Both the position numbers and the translations under genes were made by a program. Below are positions 19,248 to 27,888 of a stretch of 48,017 nucleotides of DNA, one piece after another. A model generated the notes under the pieces. It did not search any database and was not told the DNA's origin. It worked only from the letters and a program-made list of their open reading frames with translations. Every line of letters starts with the position of its first letter. The first letter of the stretch is position 1. Origin of the DNA: UBA961 sp049426725 (lineage in GTDB: Bacteria; Bacteroidota; Ignavibacteria; Kapaibacteriales; UBA961); assembly GCA_049426725.1 (NCBI GenBank), contig JBMSYN010000016.1:1-48017 (forward strand). The letters are read 5' to 3'.

Positions 19248-20222
19248 TTACATTCTTAAAAGCCAGGCAAAAATCAATGGCGCAACAATCGTTGCATCTG
19301 ATTCAACGATGAATTTGGGAGTTTCTATGCCTAATTTCCCCCAAGTGATTTTTTCATTGGGCACGGCACCTGAATATGATCCATAGCTCGTTGTTGAATC
19401 GGAGATTTGACAGAAATAACTCCAGAACGGAATATCTTCCATTTCCATGTCTTGATATAACATCGGTACCACACAAATTGGAAAATCACCCGCAATACCT
19501 CCACCAATCTGAAAGAATCCAATCCCTTTCCCGCTTGAATTCTTTACATACCAATCTGAAAGCCACATCATATATTCGATGCCTGATTTCATCGTTGTAC
19601 TTTGGAATTCACCTTTTATGCAATAGGAAGCGAAGATATTTCCCATGGTTGAATCTTCCCAGCCGGGAACGATGATAGGTAGATTTTTTTCAGCTGCGGC
19701 GAGCATCCAAGAATTTTTTGGATCAATTTCATAATACTGCTCAAGTTCACCTGAGAGCAACATTTGATACATGAATTCATGAGGAAAGAATCGTTTTCCT
19801 TGAGAGTCGGCTTCGTGCCAAACGCGATGCAGATGTTTCTGTAAGCGACGAAAAGCTTCTTCTTCCGGGATGCATGTATCGGTGACACGATTGAAATGAT
19901 TCTCCAAAAGATCCCATTCATCTTGAGGAGAAAGATCGCGATAATGTGGAACGCGTTTATAGTGTGAATGAGCGACCAAGTTCATAATATCTTCTTCGAG
20001 GTTTGCCCCGGTACAAGAAATGATTTGTACTTTGTCTTGTCGAATCATTTCAGCGAGGGTTTTACCCAATTCAGCTGTACTCATGGCGCCGGCGAGTGTG
20101 ATCATCATTTTGCCGCCTTCGGCCAAATGTTGTTCATATCCTTTGGCGGCATCAATCAGAGCTGCCGCATTGAAATGAAGAAAATTGGATTCAAGAAATT
20201 GAGAAATTGGTCCTCTGTTCAT
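19248..20222 (-). CDS. deoxyhypusine synthase-family protein
   Basis: A 324-aa NAD-dependent enzyme of the deoxyhypusine synthase fold. Known members transfer the aminobutyl group of spermidine to a lysine of eIF5A or, in some bacterial relatives, to another amine such as putrescine (homospermidine formation). The family features are visible: GGKMMITLAGAMSTAELG near the start, SCTGANLEEDIMNL, PIIVPGWEDSTMGN, FQIGGGIAGDFPI, and the C-terminal TWGKLG motif whose Lys296 aligns with the catalytic lysine (SWGKI in human enzyme). Bacteria lack eIF5A, so the substrate is probably a polyamine; this is inference. It lies between a MarR gene (34-bp gap) and DUF3078 (14-bp gap), implying one operon and possible MarR control. 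Confidence 0.88.
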   Translation of the reverse strand: MNRGPISQFLESNFLHFNAAALIDAAKGYEQHLAEGGKMMITLAGAMSTAELGKTLAEMIRQDKVQIISCTGANLEEDIMNLVAHSHYKRVPHYRDLSPQDEWDLLENHFNRVTDTCIPEEEAFRRLQKHLHRVWHEADSQGKRFFPHEFMYQMLLSGELEQYYEIDPKNSWMLAAAEKNLPIIVPGWEDSTMGNIFASYCIKGEFQSTTMKSGIEYMMWLSDWYVKNSSGKGIGFFQIGGGIAGDFPICVVPMLYQDMEMEDIPFWSYFCQISDSTTSYGSYSGAVPNEKITWGKLGIETPKFIVESDATIVAPLIFAWLLRM

Positions 20223-20256
20223 GATGATTGTTTAGGAGATGTGGAGAAACAAGAAA

Positions 20257-20730
20257 CTATTCAGTTTCATCAGTTTTGGGTGTATATATTTTTTTGCAAA
20301 GTGTGGATACCTCTTTGCATTCATCTTCTGAAATACTTTTGCTGATTTCAGCTAGCATTGCCATGAAGAGTGGGTCAACCTTTTCCATGATTTCCATCCC
20401 GGATTGCGTAATGCGAGCAAGGGAAAGTCGCCTATCTTCTTGTACTCGTATTCTTTCGGCAAAACCTTTTTGCTCCAGGCCATCAATTTGTCTAGTGACA
20501 TCGGTGGTTTTTTCAATGAGGTTTTTAACGATTTCCGTTCTGGACATCCCATCTGGATATGCTCTTTTGAGAAGTCGTAGTATTGCATATTGTCCACCAT
20601 TGATTCCCAATGGCGAGCATGCTTTATCCACCTGCTGACGTAGAAATTCAGCAGCAATGCTGATATCCAAAATGGCTTCCAATGCTGGAAAGCGATATCT
20701 TGATTGTGTAGTATGTTCTTTTTCTGACAT
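20257..20730 (-). CDS. MarR-family transcriptional regulator
   Basis: A 157-aa winged-helix DNA-binding protein. The recognition-helix region reads MSRTEIVKNLIEKTTDVTRQIDGLEQKGFAERIR and the wing has EDRRLSLARITQSG, both classical MarR features; the flanking helices would form the dimer interface. MarR proteins usually repress their own operon and are released by a small ligand or oxidant. It is the first gene of the minus-strand run with the deoxyhypusine synthase-like enzyme and is divergent from the CDF transporter across 88-125 bp, so either could be its target. The ATG at 20730 is preferred; an upstream ATG at 20766 adds 12 residues. Confidence 0.9.
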   Translation of the reverse strand: MSEKEHTTQSRYRFPALEAILDISIAAEFLRQQVDKACSPLGINGGQYAILRLLKRAYPDGMSRTEIVKNLIEKTTDVTRQIDGLEQKGFAERIRVQEDRRLSLARITQSGMEIMEKVDPLFMAMLAEISKSISEDECKEVSTLCKKIYTPKTDETE

Positions 20731-20854
20731 CTGCCATGCAAACAATTGATATGTAAAATTACGCAATTTGAATCTATGAATTGATGTGAATCATCGTAGA
20801 TTGAAAGTCAAATCAAAACATGCTATTTTAAGGGAAAACAACATCTGAACATCA

Positions 20855-21643
20855 ATGAGTCTATTAACAACAATACATGTTCTGTCAATGGATTGTCCCT
20901 CTGAAGAGGCGATGATACGCATGGCATTGCAGAATTTTCAAAACATACACTCAATTCAAGCTGATTTTCCAAGTCGGATGCTTCGCATTGTTCATGATGA
21001 ACAGATTGATTCCATCATGGATGCCATCACCCAATTGAACCTTGGTGCGAAACATCAGAAGACTGAAGAGTTTGATGGAATATTGGAGAAACAAAGCAAT
21101 CAGCGATCGTCTTTGATCTCTGTAATGCTGATCAATATAGGTTGTTTTTTCTTGGAGTCAATAGCAGGTTTTTTTGCGGGTTCCATTGGGCTTTTTGCCG
21201 ATAGTTTGGACATGCTCGCCGATGCTTTTGTCTATGGATTGTCTTTGCTCGTGATTGCCGGATCCGGATATTTGAAAACTCGGATTGCTACCTTCAGTGG
21301 TATAATCCAAATGAGTTTGGGCATCTACGGATTGTATGAATGTGCCCGTAGAACCATCTTTGGAGCAGAAATACCCGATTATACCCTTATGATTGGGATT
21401 TCTGTGATAGCCATGATTGGCAATATGTTGAGTTTGAAGATACTGCAAAAGCAACATAGCAATGAACCTCACATGCAGGCAAGCATGATTTTTACTTCCA
21501 CAGACATACTTGTGAATGCCGGGGTGATTCTCGCCGGCATCTCAACTATACTTTTTTCATCCATGATACCCGACTTGGTGATTGGCTGCCTTATATTTCT
21601 TTTCGTGTTTAGGGGTGCAATAAGAATTCTTCGTTTGCACTGA
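20855..21643 (+). CDS. CDF-family cation transporter with N-terminal HMA-like domain
   Basis: A 262-aa membrane protein that probably exports a divalent metal (Zn/Cd/Co/Ni class) by proton antiport. The first 65 residues look like a ferredoxin-fold metal-binding domain (SMDCPSEEAMIRMAL, a shortened HMA motif with one Cys instead of CxxC). Six hydrophobic segments follow, with the CDF signature GSIGLFADSLDMLADAF containing the metal-ligand aspartates and a second motif IFTSTDILVNAG in TM5, where the usual His is replaced. The protein ends after TM6 (RGAIRILRLH) and lacks the cytoplasmic C-terminal domain of larger CDFs; relatives of this short subclass exist. It is divergent from the MarR gene, which might regulate it. 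Confidence 0.85.
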   Translation: MSLLTTIHVLSMDCPSEEAMIRMALQNFQNIHSIQADFPSRMLRIVHDEQIDSIMDAITQLNLGAKHQKTEEFDGILEKQSNQRSSLISVMLINIGCFFLESIAGFFAGSIGLFADSLDMLADAFVYGLSLLVIAGSGYLKTRIATFSGIIQMSLGIYGLYECARRTIFGAEIPDYTLMIGISVIAMIGNMLSLKILQKQHSNEPHMQASMIFTSTDILVNAGVILAGISTILFSSMIPDLVIGCLIFLFVFRGAIRILRLH

Positions 21644-21694
21644 TAATTTTTGCTGCGTATGTAAGGTTTTCCACATCTCATTACACATACAAAG

Positions 21695-21732
21695 AAGGAG
21701 CAATGTAACTTTTTTCGATTTAAGCGCTCCTT
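21695..21732. other. inverted repeat AAGGAGC / GCTCCTT
   Basis: Seven-base perfect arms with a 24-base spacer containing a T run, between the CDF gene and the TPR gene. It may terminate CDF transcription or hide the ribosome-binding site region; weakly supported. Confidence 0.25.
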
Positions 21733-21762
21733 GCCATTGCACCACGATGGAATAATGAGTTC

Positions 21763-22797
21763 ATGAAGATTGTCCTGCTTTTTACATTTATATTTTCCAT
21801 ATCCGGTCTTTTTGCCCGAGAAGGCAAGCAGCTGGTGGAATTGCTTCGCAAAGGAAATGCTCAGCATGATGTCGGGAATTATGATCAAGCACTAGAATAT
21901 TATTCCAAAGCATTGAAGCTTGATAGTATTTCCGGTATTGTACATTATGAAATTGCCTATACGCTTTTGGCTATGAAGCGGTATGATGAAGCTGCTGAGT
22001 ATAGTAGAAAAGTGATTTCATTGGATGGAAAGCAGCAGCAGGGTGCATTTCTCATGTTGGGTTCGGCATTGAATATGTCCGGTAAACTACAAGAAGCAAT
22101 TCAAGTTTACTTAGACGGATTAGCCAAGTTCAGAGGATTGCATCAATTGCATTATAATCTTGCCTTGGCTTATTATGATATTGGGAATTTAGCCAAGTCT
22201 GAGGAGGCATTATATCGTTCTTTGCAAATGCGTCCGGGGCATATTAGCAGTCATATCTTATTGGGGAAAGTTGCTGCCGCTCGAGGAGACAATATCAAAT
22301 CCATTTTGTGTTTTTCTTATGTTTTGTATTTAGATCCCGAGCTGAACAATGGACAGGAAATCACATCGATATTGCAGGATCGCATTTCATCATTATTTGA
22401 TATAAAGTCTGATTCGCTTCATGTGGGTATGTTTTCCGGTGACTCAATTTTCGGTGATTATTACCTAACCGTGAATAATCTGAGAAAAGAACATGTTTCG
22501 ATGCAATCTTTTCCTGCATTGCTTTGCAGTTTTTTCCATTCTCTTGATGCTTTGATTGATAAAGGTCATCCCTTGTGGTCGGATTTATATGCTGGAACAT
22601 TTCATGGTTTGCATGCCTCGGGTCATTGTGAGGCTTATGCTCATAGTCTAGCACAATTGAATTCCACCGCAGAGACGGAGCGCTGGGTTCGCCTCAATCA
22701 GGTGAAAGTGCAGGAGATGCGTTCATGGATTGAATCACATCAACCACCACAAAAAATGAATCAGATTTTATTTGGCGGAAGATCTGTATTCAGATGA
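21763..22797 (+). CDS. secreted TPR-repeat protein
   Basis: A 344-aa protein with a signal peptide (MKIVLLFTFIFSISGLFA) and about five tetratricopeptide repeats in residues 20-210, for example AQHDVGNYDQALEYYSKAL, ALNMSGKLQEAIQVYLDGL and AYYDIGNLAKSEEALYRSL, whose spacing and small residues fit the TPR helix pairs. The C-terminal 130 residues (from about 215) are not repeats and contain a helical segment with HASGHCEAYAHSL; I do not recognise this part. TPRs mediate protein binding, here presumably in the periplasm. Its 3' end overlaps the convergent umuC gene by 37 bp. Confidence 0.8.
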   Translation: MKIVLLFTFIFSISGLFAREGKQLVELLRKGNAQHDVGNYDQALEYYSKALKLDSISGIVHYEIAYTLLAMKRYDEAAEYSRKVISLDGKQQQGAFLMLGSALNMSGKLQEAIQVYLDGLAKFRGLHQLHYNLALAYYDIGNLAKSEEALYRSLQMRPGHISSHILLGKVAAARGDNIKSILCFSYVLYLDPELNNGQEITSILQDRISSLFDIKSDSLHVGMFSGDSIFGDYYLTVNNLRKEHVSMQSFPALLCSFFHSLDALIDKGHPLWSDLYAGTFHGLHASGHCEAYAHSLAQLNSTAETERWVRLNQVKVQEMRSWIESHQPPQKMNQILFGGRSVFR

Positions 22798-24059
22798 GGC
22801 AATTCATCCCAGCGTGTTGTAAATGCGGGTGATTTTCTGTCTCGCCTCATATTCCATCTGCGAATTTTTCCTCCTGGTCCTCCTGTTGCCCCACTACGAA
22901 TCGTTCTCCTACCGAAACGTATATTTATACTGTCCACCGCTTCCATCACTGCTGAATTTCGTACTATGTTTTGTTCTGTGAACAATGATTGTTGCACGCT
23001 CTCTTGAGGGCAGATATCATGCAACATCACACCGCATTTTTTATAGTGATATCCTTCTTTGTAAATTCTTTGAACGCCTTGTATTGCCGCTTTCACCAAG
23101 TCCGGTGAATATTGCGTTGGCACTTCGCATTTCACGGTTGTTGAATTTGAATATTGTGGATATTTGGGTGAGAAATAATTCGTGCGAATAAAGATGGAGA
23201 TTGCACCACACACTGTACCCTGAGCTCTCAGTTTCACAGCCGCACTCTCGGCATGCCTTGCGATTGCTTCCGTGAGTTCAGGTAATTCGGTTACATAATC
23301 ACCAAAACTTCTCGAGCATACAATTGTTTTTTGTTGTGGTAAATCATCGATGCTGATGCATGGAATGCCATTGAGTTCATGGACCATTCGCAAGCCGACA
23401 ATCGTGAATTCTTGTTTGATCCATTCTTGTGGAGCATATTTCAAATCTTTAGCATTCATGATTCCGGCACCCTTGAATCGTGGTGCCGTGCGATAGCCGA
23501 CACCCCATACATCTTCAACGGGGATTTGTTCGAGCCATGCATCATGTTCGCTTGGATCTTCAGACAAAACAAAAACGCCTTCACATTCTTTTCTTTTTTT
23601 TGCGATGCGATTTGCGATTTTCGACAAAGTTCTTGTTGGTCCAACACCAATGCCAACCGGTATTCCCGTCCATTGCATGACTGTTCTACGCATTTCTCTA
23701 CAAAATGCATCCTGATCTTTTGAGGCAATGTGTTTTAGATCCAAGAATGATTCATCAATCGAATATACTTCAAGATTCGGCGTGAACATGGAGAGTGTTT
23801 CCACAACGCGATGACTCATATCTCCATAGAGTTCATAATTCGATGAAAATACTTGCACATCATGGGCTTCGACGATATCCATGATCTTGAAGAGTGGATC
23901 ACCCATTTTGATGCCAAGCGCTTTTGCTTCATCAGATCTTGCAACTGCGCAACCATCATTATTTGATAGAACAATGACGGGCACGCCCCTTAATGCCGGT
24001 TGGAAGACTCTTTCGCAGCTTACATAAAAATTATTTCCATCAACAAGTGCAAGTGCCAT
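22761..24059 (-). CDS. umuC: Y-family DNA polymerase V subunit UmuC
   Basis: A 432-aa error-prone translesion polymerase that copies across damaged bases. Motifs: ALVDGNNFYVSCE with catalytic Asp7, SNNDGCAVARSDEAK, the SIDESFLDL motif with Asp102 and Glu103, and the GIGVGPTRTLSKIAN fingers-to-palm segment. Residues 356-360 (QQSLF) match the sliding-clamp binding pentapeptide QxxLF, and the C terminus (GRRTIRSGATG, KSPAFTTRWDELP) is the DUF4113-like tail typical of UmuC. It starts three bases after the umuD stop, a classical umuDC operon; expression should be SOS-induced. Length is normal. The 3' end overlaps the TPR gene on the other strand. Confidence 0.96.
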   Translation of the reverse strand: MALALVDGNNFYVSCERVFQPALRGVPVIVLSNNDGCAVARSDEAKALGIKMGDPLFKIMDIVEAHDVQVFSSNYELYGDMSHRVVETLSMFTPNLEVYSIDESFLDLKHIASKDQDAFCREMRRTVMQWTGIPVGIGVGPTRTLSKIANRIAKKRKECEGVFVLSEDPSEHDAWLEQIPVEDVWGVGYRTAPRFKGAGIMNAKDLKYAPQEWIKQEFTIVGLRMVHELNGIPCISIDDLPQQKTIVCSRSFGDYVTELPELTEAIARHAESAAVKLRAQGTVCGAISIFIRTNYFSPKYPQYSNSTTVKCEVPTQYSPDLVKAAIQGVQRIYKEGYHYKKCGVMLHDICPQESVQQSLFTEQNIVRNSAVMEAVDSINIRFGRRTIRSGATGGPGGKIRRWNMRRDRKSPAFTTRWDELPHLNTDLPPNKI

Positions 24060-24062
24060 GAT

Positions 24063-24506
24063 TCATCTGAACTTTTGAATGCAGGATGTTACGATGCCCC
24101 AAATGCAATCACCCGAATTTTCATTGAGTTGAACGGTTTCATAGCGCTCATTTTCAGCATGAAGAAAACATTCGCTTCCGCGCATTTCAATTCTTTTGAT
24201 GAGAAATTCATTGTTGACAATTGCTACAACAATATCACCGGATTGCGCTTTCAATGAACGATCCACAACAACAAGAGATCCATCATAAATACCTGCATTC
24301 ACCATTGAAGTGCCACTTACTTGCACAAAGAATGTTGCGGTTTTGTTTTGAATCAGATATTCATCAAGAGAAAGTCGCTTGTCGATATAATCTTCGGCAG
24401 GTGATGGAAAACCGGCGCTTACGCCTGACAAAAACAATGGATAGGAACTATCAGGCGGTGATTCCTGAAATCCCATGATTGCGATGACTGTTGTTTTATC
24501 TTGCAT
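24063..24506 (-). CDS. umuD: UmuD, S24-family self-cleaving protein
   Basis: A 147-aa LexA-like serine protease that, after RecA-stimulated self-cleavage, joins UmuC as pol V. The cleavage site is Ala31-Gly32 in SAGFPSPAED, the catalytic serine is Ser67 in SGTSM and the general base is Lys104 in FLIKR. The N-terminal arm of about 30 residues replaces the DNA-binding domain of LexA, so it is UmuD, not LexA. It precedes umuC with three bases between. A 9-bp direct repeat lies 15-33 bp upstream of its start and may be a damage-response operator. Confidence 0.95.
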   Translation of the reverse strand: MQDKTTVIAIMGFQESPPDSSYPLFLSGVSAGFPSPAEDYIDKRLSLDEYLIQNKTATFFVQVSGTSMVNAGIYDGSLVVVDRSLKAQSGDIVVAIVNNEFLIKRIEMRGSECFLHAENERYETVQLNENSGDCIWGIVTSCIQKFR

Positions 24507-24521
24507 GATAGTGAAATTTGG

Positions 24522-24539
24522 GAGTGTTTTGAGTGTTTT
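24522..24539 (-). promoter_or_regulatory. direct repeat GAGTGTTTT x2 upstream of umuD
   Basis: Two adjacent copies of GAGTGTTTT (plus strand), i.e. AAAACACTC twice on the transcribed strand, 16-33 bases before the umuD start. LexA sites in several phyla are direct rather than inverted repeats, so this is a candidate SOS operator. It is a single instance and unproven. Confidence 0.35.
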
Positions 24540-24581
24540 GCAAACTATGCAATTCTGCTCATTTCAGAGTATTCATATTGT

Positions 24582-25205
24582 TCACATCAGAATATTTCTG
24601 AAAGTCAGATTGATTCGGGGTTCTTTCACTTTAGTGGTTTTGGGCAATGAATGTAGCCATGCATGTTGGCATTGCCCCCGCATGATCAAAATGCTGCCAT
24701 TTTCCAGCTGAATATCAACCCGTTGTTTTGTCAAGCGATGTTTAAATGCGAATGATCTTTCGGCACCGAATGACACAGAAGCAATGATTGGGTCTTGTCC
24801 CAATTCCTTTTCATTGTCTGCATGCCAGCCCATGCCATCATTGCCATCATGATAGAAATTGCAGAGCACTGAATTGAAGGTTGTTTTGGCAAGTGTTTCG
24901 CAGTGCTGTTTGATGAATGACAATTCGGGTGTCCATGGCATTGGCGTTCTTTTGATTCCACCATAGGAATACATGGCTTTTGGATCGCCATACCAAGCGC
25001 TTTTTCGATGTAATTCGCGGAGTTTTCCAAACATGATCACCGTGTCATTTGTCCAGTTTAGAGAGGTGCTCAATGTTTGTAGCCAATGTTGATCAACAAA
25101 AGCTGATTGTTGCGAATAATACAATGCTTCGCCATCTTGCGACAAAAGGGATAAAGGGGATAGAATCATGGCATTGTAACCCATGTTTTTGGTTTTCGGT
25201 TCCAA
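24582..25205 (-). CDS. alkB: AlkB-family Fe(II)/2-oxoglutarate dioxygenase (DNA dealkylation)
   Basis: A 207-aa oxidative demethylase that repairs 1-methyladenine and 3-methylcytosine lesions. Iron ligands are His128 and Asp130 in GMGWHADNE and His185 in WLHSLPK; 2-oxoglutarate binding arginines are in RINLTFR (Arg197, Arg203). YGGIKRTPMPWTPEL and FNSVLCNFYHDG are typical of the ALKBH2/3-like group rather than the E. coli AlkB group, so the symbol is approximate. Start at 25205; in-frame ATGs at residues 8 and 13 are alternatives. It lies 75 bp upstream of umuD on the same strand and may be co-regulated as a DNA-damage cassette. Confidence 0.92.
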   Translation of the reverse strand: MEPKTKNMGYNAMILSPLSLLSQDGEALYYSQQSAFVDQHWLQTLSTSLNWTNDTVIMFGKLRELHRKSAWYGDPKAMYSYGGIKRTPMPWTPELSFIKQHCETLAKTTFNSVLCNFYHDGNDGMGWHADNEKELGQDPIIASVSFGAERSFAFKHRLTKQRVDIQLENGSILIMRGQCQHAWLHSLPKTTKVKEPRINLTFRNILM

Positions 25206-25251
25206 TCTATTTCTCTAAATTGTGGTCATTCGAAGTGACAAATTTTGAGAA

Positions 25252-27390
25252 ATGTTCATGAATATATTATATACCATATTCGCCTTCTTTTTGAGCTGCG
25301 CAGTTCTTATTGGCCAGAATCTACCAAAAGAACCTATCCCGGATGGACTACAATCACAAGATCATGGCTTGACCAAAGAAATTGAAGCCTTGCATCATCA
25401 ATTGGAGCATGATCCATCTTATCGACCTATACCAAAGATTAGAGCTAGCAAATCAGCAGAGCGATCCTTAGTCGCGATGGAGATGCCCGATACCACTTGC
25501 AGAAAAATCATTCCGGTGGTCTTTCATGTGTTTCATCCCAAAGGTGCGGATGGAGTTCCACTTTCGCAATTGGAATTTGCGATTGAAGATTTAAACAGAA
25601 CATTCGCCGGCAGTGATGCTGATTATGCGTCAGTGAATCCGGTTTTTGCCAATGCGAAGTCTTATACAAATATTCGTTTTGCAATGGCTAAGCGTGATCC
25701 TTTCGGACAAAGCACAAATGGAGTGGTGTATTATACAGATCGCCAAGGAGGTTTTGGAAATTTTGGACCTCAGTGGGAAAATCAGATTAGGACTTATGCT
25801 TGGGATAATTACAAGTATTTGAATGTCTATGTTCAACATGATTTATATGCCAATAATACATTCAACAATTCCGGCGTATGTTGGTATCCTTCAACATTCA
25901 TGAGTGACAATGACATTGCACGAATGGTGTATAATTATGTCTATCTCGGCAAAGGTGGTTCTTCCTATAATTATTTGGAATTCAATCAAACATTTACGCA
26001 TGAAGTTGGACATTATCTCGACTTGCGACATACATTTGAAGGTAATTCTTGCACCGGGCCTGGTGACTTATGCGATGACACACCACCAACTGATATTGCC
26101 GCTGCTGGTTGTGATGCAACCCGTTGCAATGGTATCATCAATGGTGAGAATTACATGGATTACAATACAACATGTTATAAGAATTTCACCATTGATCAAG
26201 TCGCGAGAATGGATGAGGCAATGAAGCATCCTGCAAGAAGCACTCTGTGGACTCCCTATAATCTTGTTGCAACAGGATTGCTTTCACCTTCAAATACAGA
26301 TACATGCACTAATTCACCATATATTTCTTATTCAACAGAGCATTTGCAGGAATCACTCTTCAATGATGGCAGCTTGGCGAATGGAACCATCATCATGTAT
26401 GCAAGCAATGGCGCCCGCTTTGCAATGAAAGGAAAATCATTGATTTCGGGTGAACATTATTCACCGATTGAACTACCTGAAGGATTGAAAGAACAAATCA
26501 TGGTTTCTGATGATGGAAGTATGGCAACAATCAATTTCAGTGGGAAGGCAATACGTCATAGTTCAAATGACACCAAAACATCAGTGACATTCACATTGTT
26601 TGATGAAGCTTTTTCAGAAGGAACTAATAAAGCGATACTCAATCTTTCAAAGAAATTTCACTTTGAATTTAGAGATCCGTGGAAAAAAACTTGTGTGGAC
26701 ACTTATGTTCGTGCAAGTAATGATACAACTTGGAATGTATTTGAATTGCAAGGACCATATCCACGATTTTTTGGAATGTGGAAGAACAAAGATGTCTATG
26801 CAATTGAAAACTATGGTAGAGGTTTTGTTACAGAATCCATCAATAGTTCCAATGCAGTATTTCTCGAACCGGGGACTGTCATAGGAACTGGTTCAATCTG
26901 GAATCAGGGTGGCGCTCCGATTGTATTGCATGGTCCGGATCATGCGGTTTTGGATGGAAAAACAGGATATGTAGGATTCCGCATCCAAGTACGCGATGCA
27001 TTTCATTATGGTTGGATGCGCATTTCTGTTTCTGCAGACAAAGGTTGTACTTTGCTCGAATATCAATATAATGAAAAACCCAATGAAGGAATTGCAGCAG
27101 GAGCGGATTGCTCTGTAGCTTTGACAGTAAAAGATGAAACACTCGTTGATTCATTTACAATCAAGCCAAATCCAATACAAGATAAAGTCATGATTGATTT
27201 TGGCAGCAATGTTCCAAGAAAAGCAAAATTGATCTTGTCCACAATCAATGGCGTTCAGATTCAAGAAATGCATATTGCACAATCAAGTCAAGAATATTCT
27301 TTGAAGGATCTTGCTGCAGGCATGTATATCATGTCTTTGCATGATGAATCAGGAATATTGATTCATTCGCAAGCAATCATAAAGCAATAA
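25252..27390 (+). CDS. M43 (pappalysin/cytophagalysin-like) metalloprotease with T9SS tail
   Basis: A 712-aa secreted zinc protease. The signal peptide ends near LIGQ (residue 22). The catalytic domain runs to about residue 330 and has HEVGHYLDLRH, giving zinc ligands His250, His254 and His260 and catalytic Glu251, plus the Met-turn ENYMDYN (Met302). The cysteine-rich loop GNSCTGPGDLCDDTPP is characteristic of M43. The middle (about 360-630) is a beta-rich region of unknown role. The last 75 residues (IKPNPIQDKVMIDFG, AAGMYIMSL) are a T9SS type A sorting tail. The gene precedes the Rieske lipoprotein by 15 bp, so it may head that operon. Start could be 25252 or the next ATG at 25258. Confidence 0.93.
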   Translation: MFMNILYTIFAFFLSCAVLIGQNLPKEPIPDGLQSQDHGLTKEIEALHHQLEHDPSYRPIPKIRASKSAERSLVAMEMPDTTCRKIIPVVFHVFHPKGADGVPLSQLEFAIEDLNRTFAGSDADYASVNPVFANAKSYTNIRFAMAKRDPFGQSTNGVVYYTDRQGGFGNFGPQWENQIRTYAWDNYKYLNVYVQHDLYANNTFNNSGVCWYPSTFMSDNDIARMVYNYVYLGKGGSSYNYLEFNQTFTHEVGHYLDLRHTFEGNSCTGPGDLCDDTPPTDIAAAGCDATRCNGIINGENYMDYNTTCYKNFTIDQVARMDEAMKHPARSTLWTPYNLVATGLLSPSNTDTCTNSPYISYSTEHLQESLFNDGSLANGTIIMYASNGARFAMKGKSLISGEHYSPIELPEGLKEQIMVSDDGSMATINFSGKAIRHSSNDTKTSVTFTLFDEAFSEGTNKAILNLSKKFHFEFRDPWKKTCVDTYVRASNDTTWNVFELQGPYPRFFGMWKNKDVYAIENYGRGFVTESINSSNAVFLEPGTVIGTGSIWNQGGAPIVLHGPDHAVLDGKTGYVGFRIQVRDAFHYGWMRISVSADKGCTLLEYQYNEKPNEGIAAGADCSVALTVKDETLVDSFTIKPNPIQDKVMIDFGSNVPRKAKLILSTINGVQIQEMHIAQSSQEYSLKDLAAGMYIMSLHDESGILIHSQAIIKQ

Positions 27391-27405
27391 TACAAGAGGA
27401 AATGT

Positions 27406-27888
27406 ATGAAAGAGAATCAAGAATCAATCATTAATCGCAGACAATTCATGCGTACCATGAGCGCATTGCCAATTGTATCCGGTGCAGTCATGATGAGTAT
27501 GTGTACATCCGGTTGTTCGGATGATTCAGCGACGAGTCCATTGACGGGTGAAAAGGTGACTTTGGTTTTGGCAAATGAAACAGAATTACAAAAGATTGGA
27601 GGGGCCATTCGTCGAGCATTTGGTGCGAATATGAATTCCAATAGACCTGTCATAGTGGTTCGAACAGCACAAGACAAATTTAGAGCAATGTCGAGTTATT
27701 GTCCACATGAAGGAGGTTCCATTGGAAATCCATCCGGAAGTAAGGCAATATGCCCAAATCACGGTGCTGAATTTGGATTGAGCGAAGGGAATTTTGCACA
27801 GAATATTGGAGGTCAGTCAAGTCCCGCTGCTCAAACATTTGTTGTGACCTATGATCAACCTGCAGGAACCATAACGATTACATTCTAA
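27406..27888 (+). CDS. Rieske [2Fe-2S] lipoprotein, Tat-type leader
   Basis: A 160-aa exported Rieske protein. The N terminus has a twin-arginine motif (NRRQFMR) and a hydrophobic stretch ending in TSGC, a lipobox, so it is probably a Tat-exported lipoprotein with Cys37 lipidated. The cluster ligands are Cys99 and His101 in YCPHEGG and Cys116 and His119 in ICPNHGAEF, the two classical Rieske boxes. GAGGA lies five bases before the ATG. It directly follows the M43 protease and directly precedes the cyclase (ATG on the next base after its stop). Rieske proteins of this size act as electron carriers or as small ferredoxins; its partner is unknown. Confidence 0.93.
   Translation: MKENQESIINRRQFMRTMSALPIVSGAVMMSMCTSGCSDDSATSPLTGEKVTLVLANETELQKIGGAIRRAFGANMNSNRPVIVVRTAQDKFRAMSSYCPHEGGSIGNPSGSKAICPNHGAEFGLSEGNFAQNIGGQSSPAAQTFVVTYDQPAGTITITF

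Noticed and set aside
24063..24506. LexA repressor
   Set aside because: The S24 domain is present but there is no N-terminal winged-helix domain, and umuC follows directly, so it is UmuD.
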